Numbered from the stretch's first letter, positions 30,571 to 39,660 are shown. The stretch is 39,936 bases of DNA from Bacteroidales bacterium (GCA_016290295.1 JAEETJ010000025.1:1-39936); one strand, 5' to 3'. Numbers and translations are program-made. The notes: generated by a model from the sequence alone, not told the origin.

Positions 30571-33033
30571 ATGATGACATTGGCGCAAATCAAGGATGTT
30601 TGTCTCCCGTTAAACCACCGCATAGTTGATGAAAATGCTGAAATAGAGTTTCTTGCGTTCGACAGTCGAAACATTCTGATTCCGCAGAAAACCCTCTTTT
30701 TCGCCATCACCACTGCCAAAGATGACGGGCATCATTACATTCAGGAATTATGGAAATTAGGGGTACGGAACTTCATAATCACGCAAGCCTTGGCCAATTT
30801 TTCTCATTTTTCCGACACCAACTTCCTCCAAGTAACCAATGCGGTGGATGCTTTGCAGAAAATCGCCGCTGCCCATCGGAAGCAATTTGACTATCCTGTG
30901 GTCGGCATTACGGGCAGCAACGGTAAAACCATTGTGAAAGAGTGGCTTAGCCAGATGCTGGCCCCTGAATTCCACGTGGTGAGAAACCCCAACAGCTACA
31001 ATTCCCAAATCGGCGTGCCCTTGTCAGTTTGGCAAATGGCCAAACGGCATAACCTTGCCATTTTTGAAGCAGGAATTTCCCAGCCCGGTGAAATGGAAAA
31101 TTTAGCTGCCATCATCCAGCCCACTATCGGCATTCTCACCAATATAGGTTCCGCACATAAAGAGTTTTTTCAGAGTATTGAAGAAAAACTGATAGAAAAA
31201 ACCAAACTTTTCCAACATTGTCAGAAAGTCATCTACAATACTGATAATCCTCTCATTCACAATTATTTCAAACAAAATAAAGACTTCCAAGGAAAGACTA
31301 TTTCCTGGGGACATGCCGAGGATGCGGACTATCATCTTGACTTTGTCAACACTACCGATGTGCACACGGTGGTCTCCCTGAATGGCCAATTGATTGACAT
31401 TCCCTTCTCTGACACAGGTTCCATTGAAAATGCCATGCACGCCGTTGTGCTGATGCTGTTGTTGGATTTCACGCTCCCACAAATCAACCAGAAATTGCAG
31501 AGTTTGTCTGCTGTTTCCATGCGTATGGAGATGATTGAGGGCATCAACAATTCAGTCATCATCAACGACACTTACAGTCTGGATATGAGCTCCTTGCGTA
31601 TCGCCTTGGACTTTATGAATGCCCAAACCCAGATGATTCGCAAAACCGTCATCATTTCCGATTTTGAACAAGCCGGAAATTTGGACACTGATGATTATCA
31701 GAACATATATAAATTACTGATAAACAAAGGAATAACAAGACTTATTGCGGTTGGTACCGGTTTTTATGCCCACCGTTCCGTCTTTGCATTTCCGGAGCAA
31801 AGCTTTTACCATACCACAGAAGAGCTATTGGCCAACTTAGACCTAGAACCCTTCAATCAAGAAGTTATCCTTCTCAAAGCGGCCCGTAGCTACCGCTTCG
31901 AAAAGGTAGTGGCAGCCTTGCAGTACAAAACCCACCAAACGGTGCTCAATGTCAACCTGCCCGCCATCATCCACAACCTGAGCTACTACCGCTCGCTGCT
32001 AAAACCCGAAACCAAGATGGTAGCTATGGTGAAAGCCCAGTCGTATGGACTTGGCGATGTGGAATTGATCAACGAACTGGTGTATCATCATGTGGACTAT
32101 CTAGCAGTGGCCTATACCGACGAAGGGGTCAGATTCCGCAGACGCAGCATCACCAAGCCTATTATTGTGCTGGGGGCCGAAGCGCACAGTTTCGAAGCCA
32201 TGATCGCCTATCGGCTGGAACCTGAGATTTTCAACTTCCACTATCTGGAACAACTCTCTGAACTTTTATCACAACATTCTGATATTGAATCTTTTCCCAT
32301 TCACATTAAGTTGGATACAGGCATGCACCGCTTAGGCTTTGACGAAGCAGATTTGCCCCGTTTGGTAGCTTTCATCCAGCAACATCCTAAGTTGAAGATC
32401 GCTTCCATTTTCTCGCATTTGGCGGCTGCCGAAGACCCCAATGAGGACGACTTCACCCGTGGACAAATTGCACTGTTCGACCGCATGAGTTTCTACCTGA
32501 TTGGCCAGTTTGACTACCCCATTCTGCGGCACATCCTCAACTCTGCCGGCATCAGCCGTTTTCCCGAAGCACAATACGACATGGTGCGTTTGGGTATTGG
32601 TTTGTATGGCTTCTCGGCCGTGCCACAAGACCAAGCGCAATTGCAAAATACCGTCACCCTGCGTACAGTGGTCACGCAAGTCAAGACCATCCCCGCCAAC
32701 GAAACCATTGGCTATAACCGTTCCTATAAAACACTCAGAGATAGTAAAATAGCCATTATCCCTATCGGTTATGCCGACGGCTATCCGAGAGAATTAGGCA
32801 ATGGCATTGGACAGGTATCTATCGCTGGCCGACTGGTACCCATTGTGGGCAAAATCTGCATGGACATGTGCATGGTGGATGTCACTGGTTTAGACGTCAA
32901 GGAAGGAGACGAAGTAATTGTTTATGGCGACGCCAACCCGTTAGATAAAGTGGCTGCCTCCATCCACCGCATCCCCTACGAGCTAATGACTGCGATTTCG
33001 AAGCGGGTGCAGAGAATCTACATTAAAGAGTGA
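30571..33033 (+). CDS. Bifunctional MurF (UDP-MurNAc-tripeptide:D-Ala-D-Ala ligase)/alanine racemase
   Basis: An 820-residue fusion typical of Bacteroidetes. Residues 1-450: Mur ligase with P-loop GITGSNGKT (115-120), NPNSYNSQIGVPLS and EAGISQPGEM, then INDTYSLDMSSLRIAL. Residues about 455-820: PLP alanine racemase with Schiff-base lysine K488 in AMVKAQSYGLG, HIKLDTGMHRLGF, the second catalytic Tyr in GYNRSY, and GKICMDMCMVDVT. The product makes D-alanine and adds D-Ala-D-Ala to the peptidoglycan precursor. A second ATG (30574) immediately follows the first; either may be used. In the Mur half the phosphate-loop neighbour is IVKEW where many MurF have TTKE. Confidence 0.94.
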   Translation: MMTLAQIKDVCLPLNHRIVDENAEIEFLAFDSRNILIPQKTLFFAITTAKDDGHHYIQELWKLGVRNFIITQALANFSHFSDTNFLQVTNAVDALQKIAAAHRKQFDYPVVGITGSNGKTIVKEWLSQMLAPEFHVVRNPNSYNSQIGVPLSVWQMAKRHNLAIFEAGISQPGEMENLAAIIQPTIGILTNIGSAHKEFFQSIEEKLIEKTKLFQHCQKVIYNTDNPLIHNYFKQNKDFQGKTISWGHAEDADYHLDFVNTTDVHTVVSLNGQLIDIPFSDTGSIENAMHAVVLMLLLDFTLPQINQKLQSLSAVSMRMEMIEGINNSVIINDTYSLDMSSLRIALDFMNAQTQMIRKTVIISDFEQAGNLDTDDYQNIYKLLINKGITRLIAVGTGFYAHRSVFAFPEQSFYHTTEELLANLDLEPFNQEVILLKAARSYRFEKVVAALQYKTHQTVLNVNLPAIIHNLSYYRSLLKPETKMVAMVKAQSYGLGDVELINELVYHHVDYLAVAYTDEGVRFRRRSITKPIIVLGAEAHSFEAMIAYRLEPEIFNFHYLEQLSELLSQHSDIESFPIHIKLDTGMHRLGFDEADLPRLVAFIQQHPKLKIASIFSHLAAAEDPNEDDFTRGQIALFDRMSFYLIGQFDYPILRHILNSAGISRFPEAQYDMVRLGIGLYGFSAVPQDQAQLQNTVTLRTVVTQVKTIPANETIGYNRSYKTLRDSKIAIIPIGYADGYPRELGNGIGQVSIAGRLVPIVGKICMDMCMVDVTGLDVKEGDEVIVYGDANPLDKVAASIHRIPYELMTAISKRVQRIYIKE

Positions 33034-33054
33034 TCAGTGATCAGGAGTCAGGGG

Positions 33055-33180
33055 TCAGAATTAATAATTAACAATTAATAATTAATAGTTAATAGTTATA
33101 GTTTCAACTTTCAGTTTTCAGTTTTCAGTTTTCAACTTAAAAAAACTCCCCTCGAGCACGAAGTGCGAGACTCCCCCTTA
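33055..33180. repeat. Low-complexity words plus a copy of the GAG-hairpin repeat
   Basis: Blocks of aattaataattaac and ttcagttttcag words, then ctcccctcgagcacgaagtg followed by cgagactcccc, the reverse-oriented form of the unit at 5037-5120. No gene. Confidence 0.65.
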
Positions 33181-33188
33181 GAATCCCA

Positions 33189-33245
33189 TTACTCCTTCAC
33201 TAACTTCGCCGAATAAGTCTTGCCGCTTTGGCTAAGCACTCGCAC
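33189..33245 (-). pseudogene. Orphan T9SS sorting-domain tail (19 codons)
   Basis: On the minus strand this reads VRVLSQSGKTYSAKLVKE and a stop, identical in protein sequence to the C-terminus of the sorting domain encoded at 34977-35573. No body gene is attached: the upstream lipoprotein gene has its own stop codon 10 nt before it, in another frame. Confidence 0.75.
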
Positions 33246-33255
33246 AATGGAAAAA

Positions 33256-33978
33256 CTATTTAACAGGAATTTCTTTCTGATAGACAAAGTTTTTATTGAT
33301 AACTCCTGCTTGTGTAAGCATTTGGAAATGGTAACTCAATTGATCTTCGGTAAACAATCCTTCAAAATTGTTGTAATTTCCCCATTCGACACTTGGCTTA
33401 ACAACTGTCAAGCTGCCATCTTCTGCCACATTAAATATGATTTCCCAGGGGTATTCTGATGTGGTTATTCCAACTTTTGTGTAGGACACTTTGAAAACGG
33501 ATTTCGGATCACCATTTGTTCCAGCACTTATGTCAATATATTTGCCTATCCACTTATCCCTATAATCTGCCGGATATTCTCGATCTGTGGAAGTATTGCC
33601 ATTGATTTTTTTGCAGTTATAAGATACTTTTATCCGCGACTCTGATTGTATGTAATACTCGAAACAAAGGTTATCTTCTGTAAATTTACCTGTAAAGCTA
33701 TTGTTCCAATAATAGTTTTCTTGCACCAAACTCAAATTTCCGTCTTCATCTATCTTCATTTTTTTCAACTCACCAATACCATCTATGTAGATATTCACAT
33801 ACCTGTCTCCGGATTTGTCCGCATAGATTATACCTTCCATACCCCCGTCCCTGTCGGTGACATACGCATACTCGCCCATCCACTGGTCACGGTAATCGGA
33901 TTTTACAACTGTCTTTTTACAGGAGGTAACGATAACCGCTACCACAAAAATTGGAATCAAATATTTTAGTGTTTTCAT
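33256..33978 (-). CDS. Lipoprotein with two repeated ~100-residue domains
   Basis: A 240-residue lipoprotein (MKTLKYLIPIFVVAVIVTSC, Cys20). The mature part is an internal duplication: SDYRDQWMGEYAYV...YYWNNSFTGKFTEDNLCFEYY and then ADYRDKWIGKYIDI...VEWGNYNNFEGLFTEDQLSYHF. Each unit is about 100 residues and beta-rich. No known family. It has its own promoter immediately upstream (33993-34000), leaving a very short leader. It ends just before an orphan T9SS tail, suggesting that it took the place of a sorted protein's body. Likely faces the periplasm or cell surface. Confidence 0.75.
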   Translation of the reverse strand: MKTLKYLIPIFVVAVIVTSCKKTVVKSDYRDQWMGEYAYVTDRDGGMEGIIYADKSGDRYVNIYIDGIGELKKMKIDEDGNLSLVQENYYWNNSFTGKFTEDNLCFEYYIQSESRIKVSYNCKKINGNTSTDREYPADYRDKWIGKYIDISAGTNGDPKSVFKVSYTKVGITTSEYPWEIIFNVAEDGSLTVVKPSVEWGNYNNFEGLFTEDQLSYHFQMLTQAGVINKNFVYQKEIPVK

Positions 33979-33992
33979 AATTTATTTTTTTG

Positions 33993-34000
33993 CAAAGATA
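33993..34000 (-). promoter_or_regulatory. Bacteroidetes-type -7 box for the duplicated-domain lipoprotein
   Basis: TATCTTTG followed by CAAA on the minus strand, only 14 nt before the start codon. Confidence 0.6.
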
Positions 34001-34035
34001 ATATTTTTTTCGGGCAGAACGACTCCCCACGGACG

Positions 34036-34229
34036 CACGCGGTGCGTCCCTACATTCAATCACACCTTCTCACCATATAATCCATCATCCTGTAATCCTG
34101 TTATCCTATAATCAACACTTCTCCCCTCAAGCACGCAGTGCGATACTTCCTCTAAAATCCCCTCACTCCTTCACCAACTTCGCCGAGTATATTTTGCCAC
34201 TCTGGCTATGCACTCACATAGCGTATATG
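34036..34229. repeat. Direct repeat, copy A
   Basis: Near-identical to 34850-35043 with a constant offset of 814 nt. It includes gtgcgtccctacat, the ctgtaatcctgttatcctat words and the T9SS tail. Identity is highest over the noncoding ~150 bp and falls in the tail. Confidence 0.85.
34163..34213 (-). pseudogene. Orphan T9SS sorting-domain tail (17 codons)
   Basis: Reads VHSQSGKIYSAKLVKE and a stop, with an in-frame TGA immediately upstream. It is a diverged copy of the tail at 34977 and follows an unrelated lipoprotein gene. Confidence 0.7.
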
Positions 34230-34243
34230 TCAGCTGGAAATAC

Positions 34244-34777
34244 CTACTCCACCAAAGACCAGGTGCTTTGAAAACCATCAAATTTAACTAAACCCTTGTT
34301 TTTCACAAAAATTGCATCTCCATACTCATTAGAAAGACGGATGGTATCGCCTATATCTTTTGCAAAACTTTCCTCGTATGGGTTGCCATTGAAGTCCTTA
34401 GTATAACCCATTGAAGTACCCCATCCACTTATTGATAAAGAAATATTAAGTTTGGTAGGTAAAGCAAACATAAATCCACTTATGTGTGAAAGTTCGTTAT
34501 TTTCAACGATATGTATATTATCAGATATGAAATGCGATTCCGACTCGTTTACATGTTGTTTCACCACTCCAGAAGTTGTATATTGTCTTGAAAACGTGAT
34601 TTCTCTGATGTTAAATGTAACAATGGAATCATTTTCATTATGGAAAGATATTTTTTCATTGGTCGAATATGGGAAAAAAGCCCTTAATTCATCAGGAAAT
34701 GCGGGAAATGTTGTACAAGCATAAAATAAGGAAAATAATATGAATGCACAACTTATAATAGTGATTAATCTTTTCAT
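34244..34777 (-). CDS. Lipoprotein of unknown function
   Basis: A 177-residue lipoprotein (MKRLITIISCAFILFSLFYAC, Cys21) with a beta-rich mature part (ISFHNENDSIVTFNIREITF, LNISLSISGWGTSMGYT). No family recognised. Promoter TATCTTTG at 34814-34821. It lies within an 814-bp interval bounded by the two copies of a direct repeat and is followed by an orphan T9SS tail, so it may have arrived by recombination between those copies. Confidence 0.7.
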   Translation of the reverse strand: MKRLITIISCAFILFSLFYACTTFPAFPDELRAFFPYSTNEKISFHNENDSIVTFNIREITFSRQYTTSGVVKQHVNESESHFISDNIHIVENNELSHISGFMFALPTKLNISLSISGWGTSMGYTKDFNGNPYEESFAKDIGDTIRLSNEYGDAIFVKNKGLVKFDGFQSTWSLVE

Positions 34778-34813
34778 TGCCTCACTCTTTTTTTTTCGTT
34801 ATTATTTTGTTTG

Positions 34814-34821
34814 CAAAGATA
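34814..34821 (-). promoter_or_regulatory. Bacteroidetes-type -7 box for the 177-residue lipoprotein
   Basis: TATCTTTG followed by CAAAC on the minus strand, 36 nt before the start codon. Confidence 0.6.
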
Positions 34822-34849
34822 ATAATTTTTGCGTAGCACTCCCCTCGAG

Positions 34850-35043
34850 CATGCAGTGCGTCCCTACATCCCATCACACCTTCTCACCATATAATCCATC
34901 ATCCTGTAATCCTGTTATCCTATAATCAACACTTCTCCCCTTGAGCACGCAGTGCGATACTTCCTCTAAAATCCCCTCACTCCTTCACTAACTTCGCCGA
35001 ATAAGTCTTGCCGCTTTGGCTAAGTACTCGCACTACATATATG
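34850..35043. repeat. Direct repeat, copy B
   Basis: Partner of 34036-34229. Here the T9SS tail is the real C-terminus of the adjacent sorted protein, so this is probably the parental copy. Confidence 0.85.
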
Positions 35044-35573
35044 CCTACAGGCAAAACTGATATGTCTATCGTATTACGGTTGGGATTTTCTTCACTTAAT
35101 ATGGTTACACCTTGCATATTGACAAACATAACTTTATTCACAATTTCCTGATTTTCAGAAAACAGTATGGTCACGGTTTGTTTGGCAGGATTGGGATAAA
35201 GGGTTATTGTTGCGATGTTTTGCTCTTCTTGTACCTTGTCTTCCTTGGTACCCATATCTCCACCTCTGAATTCATCTATAGGAAGATTATCCACATTTTG
35301 ATTCATAATACTTCTTGTATCTATATTTTCCTCTTCGTCTTCATAACATATTTTGTAAAAGAAGCATAGAATACCTTTGGCCATCACCGAAGAACGTCCA
35401 GTATTGCGTTCAGCAATCCGCATCAATTCTTCTATTTGCCGTTCCGACAACGCATACCAATTCACGCCCCGTTCAGGAGTTTGTGCTGCACATTCCGCTT
35501 TCAATGTGCGAAAAGCGGCATAATTTTCCCAAGTGTATGTTGTTTTCGAAGGTACAACCTTTGAATTTGACAT
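34977..35573 (-). CDS. C-terminal part of the T9SS metalloprotease (after a frameshift)
   Basis: A 198-codon frame. The portion from ENYAAFRTLKAECAAQTPERG onward continues the preceding gene in another frame. It ends with a type A T9SS sorting domain: ATITLYPNPAKQTVTILFSE, then VNMQGVTILSEENPNRNTIDIS, LPVGIYVVRVLSQSGKTYSA and KLVKE. The formal ATG (35573) lies inside the upstream gene and gives about 15 residues that are out of frame with the real protein. Between the two is a linker of about 90 residues (ALSERQIEELMRIAERN). Alone it lacks a signal peptide and could not be exported. Confidence 0.8.
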   Translation of the reverse strand: MSNSKVVPSKTTYTWENYAAFRTLKAECAAQTPERGVNWYALSERQIEELMRIAERNTGRSSVMAKGILCFFYKICYEDEEENIDTRSIMNQNVDNLPIDEFRGGDMGTKEDKVQEEQNIATITLYPNPAKQTVTILFSENQEIVNKVMFVNMQGVTILSEENPNRNTIDISVLPVGIYVVRVLSQSGKTYSAKLVKE

Positions 35574-38115
35574 TTTTCACATCCCACATAGTCACGTGGT
35601 TATAGAACTGGAGGTTGTTCTGGGCCAGCAGATTGTCGGTGCCAATAGTGAATACGCACCTGGTAAAGAAACTACAGTTGTCGCGCAAACTGGTACCGGA
35701 GACAGTGTCGCAATAGGATAAGAACTCTATGGCCTGCTGGTTGTTTCTGAAAACAGCGTCAGTAGCCTTGATGATGCCACCAGTGGTATGCCAATTGTCA
35801 CCCTGTAATCCCGTACGGATAGCGGTGACTGCATTCTCGATAACTGCGCCATTCCAAAGTTCCACAGTGCCTTGGTATTGGGGTTCCTGGTGTTTGGTCC
35901 TGTCGCCCACAAGCTCAACGCCTTGCCACATAGCTCCCGCTCCTGCCGAGGTAAGGGTTCCTCCATTAACAATGAGCACGCCTCCGGGGCGAACAATCAA
36001 ACGGGCGGCATTGCCGAAATGGACTGTCCCGTTCAGTATGGCGACGGCTCCTGAGTCAATTTCCAGTGTTCCCATAAACAGCATGTTGGCACCGTCTTGG
36101 ACATGGAGTGTGCAACCCGCCTGCACACACATTACCGCTGCTTCCTCCTGTTCGTAAGTGCTTCCGCTTTGGAATATTAGTGAGCTGTTTTCGGTCAAAT
36201 AAACATGGGTGCTGTCGTCCTGCCTGAAATAGGAACCTGACTCGCATATCCATTGTGTCCGTCCCGCAAACAAGCCTGTCACAGTGTCACGGTATGGCAG
36301 AGCTACAGTCCTGTTTTGTGCCAAAGTGATGGAATACGGGGTGGTGAGGATGGCGGTGTCTTTCAGCGCAATGTTGCCTGTCCATCGGGTGTCGTTAGTG
36401 ATGTCATAGTCGTCCCAGCGGATGTTAACCAGTATGGTTGACCTGCCTTTCCTCAACATCTCTATGCTCAAACCTGTAAGATAGGTGGTTTGGGTGTTCA
36501 TATTGGTGGAAGAGGAAATGATATACCCTGAATTTTTTTGATTATTACGGCTAAAATATGTTTTGGCATTGCAAGTACTGGGATTGGTACCCATATTGAT
36601 TTTGAAGGGAGGAATAAAAGCGTCTAAGGTGTCTCCCAAGCAGGCTAAATGACCATCATATTCATTGTTGAAGGTTTTGCCCCACATTGCTGTTTCCCGG
36701 GAAATATACAGGATACTGTCAGACTCTAAAGGGAAAAATTGATCTTCCTGGTCTTGTCCTCCGCAGAAAGGATTGGGGTTGCCCCTGCGTATGAGATAAT
36801 TCACATCACCGTCAGCAACGCAGCCAAAATGGTAGCTGGTATCTTTTCTTATATAGTCATAGTAACCTTCCGCTGGAATGATTTTGAGATTGTCACGGTG
36901 GTAGTTGTCCCATATTTCAGAAGAATTAAAACTTTCTAAAACTTCCCTACCAATCTGGTAATAGGCATAGATGCCAGCTTTACCTTGTGGACGGCAATCA
37001 TCCGTATTGGAATACTGCAAAAAGTCAAGTTTATCGTTTCTTATCTGATGGTTTTCCAGCCATATATACTGATTGGAGGAGGTTTCGGAGTCTTTGTATG
37101 GCAGTTTGATACGGATTGCATCCCCACAGGTGACGAAATCGCGCAGTACAAACGACACATTACCATCCTCTTTGGATACATCCGAAGGGATAGAAATCAA
37201 ACCTGTATTATTTTGAGCGGAGATATAATCAATGGATTGCGGATGTTTCCAGTGCATGCGCCAACGATCATAACCATTACAACTTACTAAACTAGCACCT
37301 GCCGCACCCATTAGACCGTATCCAAATTGAATATTTAAAAAAGGCATTGTTCCTGTTGAACCTCTATGATTTCCTCCAGAAGTGTGAAAATCATTGTCAC
37401 CGAACAAACTATGTCCAATTTCATGGATAACCACACAAGTTGGGTTGATAACAAAATTCCCAGCACCGACACATTGTATAGTGCCGTTTTCATTGTAGTA
37501 TGAAATACCATTAATATTTATAGTACAATGCCAACTTCCATGTCCATTCCCTAAATTTAATCCGCCATACGATTTGGAAATATTTCTAATTAAAAAATTA
37601 ACATAATCAATACGGTTGTTTTGATTATAATCGTAGTCTATAATTTGATTATGGCCATATATCGTACTAAATCCTTTTTGTTGTATGAAATCACAAACAG
37701 CATCGGTGATACCCCATTCGTTAAATGCATAATTTTGTAAAATGGTACTTTCCTTAATATTGACCACTATAAACTCTCCTATTAATTGCAAACTGTCAAA
37801 CGAGGATTCTCCGAAAATCCTCGTGCATGTGCCCCGCAATTGTCCCGGCACATATACTGTGTCCATCCAGTCCAACAAATAGGTGGGAATAGCGGCATTA
37901 TTTATGCCTTCCAATGTTGTGTCATTAATTCTTGGCCAATAGGTACTGTCTTCAAAAACATTCACAGTAGTATCAATATCATAAATAATATTCACAAAAA
38001 TATTCAGGCATCTCATCTTAGCCATGGGAGACAGGCCTTTGCCATCCCAACTGTGATGTTGTGCATGGATGACAAGTGGAAACAACAAGCACAAAAAAAA
38101 CAAAAATCTTTTCAT
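35473..38115 (-). CDS. Secreted zinc metalloprotease (M6/M43-like), frameshifted before its sorting domain
   Basis: 880 codons from MKRFLFFLCLLFPLVIHAQ (start 38115, overlapping the upstream gene by ATGA). The catalytic helix CVVIHEIGHSLFGDND holds H231, E232 and H235, with SFDSLQLIGEFIVVNI before it, as in M6-like peptidases. The second half is a right-handed beta-type region with repeated GGxLxVNGG/LIVRPGG units and a parallel-beta motif (TDAVFRNNQQAIEFLSYCD). The frame ends at 35473 out of register. Around 35530-35560, TFENNIHLGK would read TFENTYTWENYAAF with one base fewer, joining it to the sorting domain encoded at 34977-35573. Whole protein about 1,045 residues. Confidence 0.8.
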   Translation of the reverse strand: MKRFLFFLCLLFPLVIHAQHHSWDGKGLSPMAKMRCLNIFVNIIYDIDTTVNVFEDSTYWPRINDTTLEGINNAAIPTYLLDWMDTVYVPGQLRGTCTRIFGESSFDSLQLIGEFIVVNIKESTILQNYAFNEWGITDAVCDFIQQKGFSTIYGHNQIIDYDYNQNNRIDYVNFLIRNISKSYGGLNLGNGHGSWHCTININGISYYNENGTIQCVGAGNFVINPTCVVIHEIGHSLFGDNDFHTSGGNHRGSTGTMPFLNIQFGYGLMGAAGASLVSCNGYDRWRMHWKHPQSIDYISAQNNTGLISIPSDVSKEDGNVSFVLRDFVTCGDAIRIKLPYKDSETSSNQYIWLENHQIRNDKLDFLQYSNTDDCRPQGKAGIYAYYQIGREVLESFNSSEIWDNYHRDNLKIIPAEGYYDYIRKDTSYHFGCVADGDVNYLIRRGNPNPFCGGQDQEDQFFPLESDSILYISRETAMWGKTFNNEYDGHLACLGDTLDAFIPPFKINMGTNPSTCNAKTYFSRNNQKNSGYIISSSTNMNTQTTYLTGLSIEMLRKGRSTILVNIRWDDYDITNDTRWTGNIALKDTAILTTPYSITLAQNRTVALPYRDTVTGLFAGRTQWICESGSYFRQDDSTHVYLTENSSLIFQSGSTYEQEEAAVMCVQAGCTLHVQDGANMLFMGTLEIDSGAVAILNGTVHFGNAARLIVRPGGVLIVNGGTLTSAGAGAMWQGVELVGDRTKHQEPQYQGTVELWNGAVIENAVTAIRTGLQGDNWHTTGGIIKATDAVFRNNQQAIEFLSYCDTVSGTSLRDNCSFFTRCVFTIGTDNLLAQNNLQFYNHVTMWDVKNVKFKGCTFENNIHLGKLCRFSHIESGMCSTNS

Positions 38116-39059
38116 GATTTCACAATTTTTTTGGTGAGTTTTCGATAGTTCTCGTCTATAAAGGTAAGAATATAAATGCCTTGTGGAAGATCTGATATGG
38201 ATATTACACTTGTTTTCGAGTGAATATCCACCTGTTTGCACACCCTGCCTATGATATCCCTGATTATCACAGTTCCTGAAATCTCGTTTTCGGTGATAAA
38301 ATCCAGAGTTATATTTTCGGAAGCAGGATTTGGGTAAATGTTTATAGAAAATAGAGGATATTCGTCAATTTTACTTCCATATTGATAACATCCCAAATCC
38401 TCATGAGTCATATAATATAAAGCCTCGTCCTTATGCATACATAACAAAAATCCGGATGACTCGACATCATAAAAACCTTGTGGGCATATTCCTAACATGG
38501 GGCCTATACCTTCCATAAAACGGTAATTTACGTTATAGAATCCTATAGGAATGAACATGTCCTCCTCTGTTAATAGAGAAAGGTGAAGAACTTTTTTCCC
38601 AAACGGATAAGAAATGGAATCCACTCTCATAATACTGTTGTCACTTGAATAAAACCAATAAAAAACATGTCCATAACTAAAATTGTTTTGCAATGTAAAT
38701 GTATCACCCTCAGAAAGAGATAGGTCACATATCAAATATTCTTTTTCGTAATTATCAAGCCCATATCGTCCATATAATTTTCCATTTATGGTGTCTTCCC
38801 GCAAACAAATCGCATTGGAATAGGTATTACCACATTGGTAATACAAAGTATCCTGAATATTCATTACATTGTTTTTATCAAAAGAATAAGAATGTGTCTG
38901 ACTACATCCCAACAAATTTGGATCATAATCATCGGTAAAACAAACGACAGGATACACGATGTTGTACGACCATGTTTGCTGTCCAAAGAAAGACTCGTAC
39001 TGGGCATGGGCATGTCCCAGTATCAATAAAAAGCCAAAAAGAAAAAATTTGTGTTTCAT
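38112..39059 (-). CDS. T9SS type A sorting-domain protein
   Basis: A 315-residue exported protein (signal MKHKFFLFGFLLILGHAHA). The middle part has no recognised fold: tyrosine-rich, repeated short beta segments (INGKLYGRYGLDNYEKEYLI), and a CPQGFYDVESSGFLLCMHKDE segment. The C-terminal ~75 residues are a clear type A sorting domain (LFSINIYPNPASENITLDF, then LPQGIYILTFIDENYRKLTKK). It should cross the outer membrane through the type IX system and be surface-bound or released. Its stop overlaps the start of the metalloprotease by ATGA, so they are co-expressed from 39083-39090. Confidence 0.85.
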   Translation of the reverse strand: MKHKFFLFGFLLILGHAHAQYESFFGQQTWSYNIVYPVVCFTDDYDPNLLGCSQTHSYSFDKNNVMNIQDTLYYQCGNTYSNAICLREDTINGKLYGRYGLDNYEKEYLICDLSLSEGDTFTLQNNFSYGHVFYWFYSSDNSIMRVDSISYPFGKKVLHLSLLTEEDMFIPIGFYNVNYRFMEGIGPMLGICPQGFYDVESSGFLLCMHKDEALYYMTHEDLGCYQYGSKIDEYPLFSINIYPNPASENITLDFITENEISGTVIIRDIIGRVCKQVDIHSKTSVISISDLPQGIYILTFIDENYRKLTKKIVKS

Positions 39060-39082
39060 GATATTTTTGATTTTTATGCTTG

Positions 39083-39090
39083 CAAAGATA
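39083..39090 (-). promoter_or_regulatory. Bacteroidetes-type -7 box for the T9SS pair
   Basis: TATCTTTG followed by CAAG on the minus strand, about 23 nt before the start codon. Confidence 0.6.
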
Positions 39091-39159
39091 ATGTTTTTTT
39101 CCTGTAACAAAACTCTCCTTTCTCAAACTGATATGGTTAAACGTTTTTGGTAATATTTT

Positions 39160-39660
39160 CTAATCATTCGAATATACGGCGCTGCTGCTGTAAAACAAGC
39201 CATTAAAAGTGAATTGCAGGGTGCTGCTGTCCCTGTACACCAGCTGGGCGGGGATGTTGAGAAACACAGGCTGTCCCTTCTCGTCTTCAGCACTCAGTGA
39301 ACGGGCCGGCATGTTGAAGAAGCTTTGGTCCGTCAGCCCAAAAGTGTCGGTGGTGGTGGCATATATCTCGCTGCCTCCAATATTTAATGACATGTTGGCT
39401 GAAATTCTACATTCATTGCCATGTCCTTGACAATTTAAATGAACTAAATCCCCATTTATAATTATACAGCCTCGACAGTTTTCGGCCTTATGACCAATAT
39501 CTGTAATTATCGTGTAGTTCTGTTGATTTTTTCCATCACCATTCCATGCAATCACACAATTTGTTTCAGGAAATAAAGATTGAATATCTGCTTCCTTCTG
39601 GCAAGCGGAACATAAAATTAGCATTACTGCTACGCTAAAAAAGATGTTTGTTTTTTTCAT
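39160..39660 (-). CDS. Lipoprotein of unknown function
   Basis: A 166-residue lipoprotein: MKKTNIFFSVAVMLILCSAC with lipidated Cys20 (start chosen at 39660 for this signal). The mature part contains several cysteines and histidines in HKAENCRGCIIINGDLVHL and CQGHGNECRIS, a possible metal site or disulfide pair, then a beta-rich end. No family recognised. Promoter TAAATTTG at 39692-39699. It ends about 100 nt upstream of the T9SS pair on the same strand. Confidence 0.7.
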   Translation of the reverse strand: MKKTNIFFSVAVMLILCSACQKEADIQSLFPETNCVIAWNGDGKNQQNYTIITDIGHKAENCRGCIIINGDLVHLNCQGHGNECRISANMSLNIGGSEIYATTTDTFGLTDQSFFNMPARSLSAEDEKGQPVFLNIPAQLVYRDSSTLQFTFNGLFYSSSAVYSND

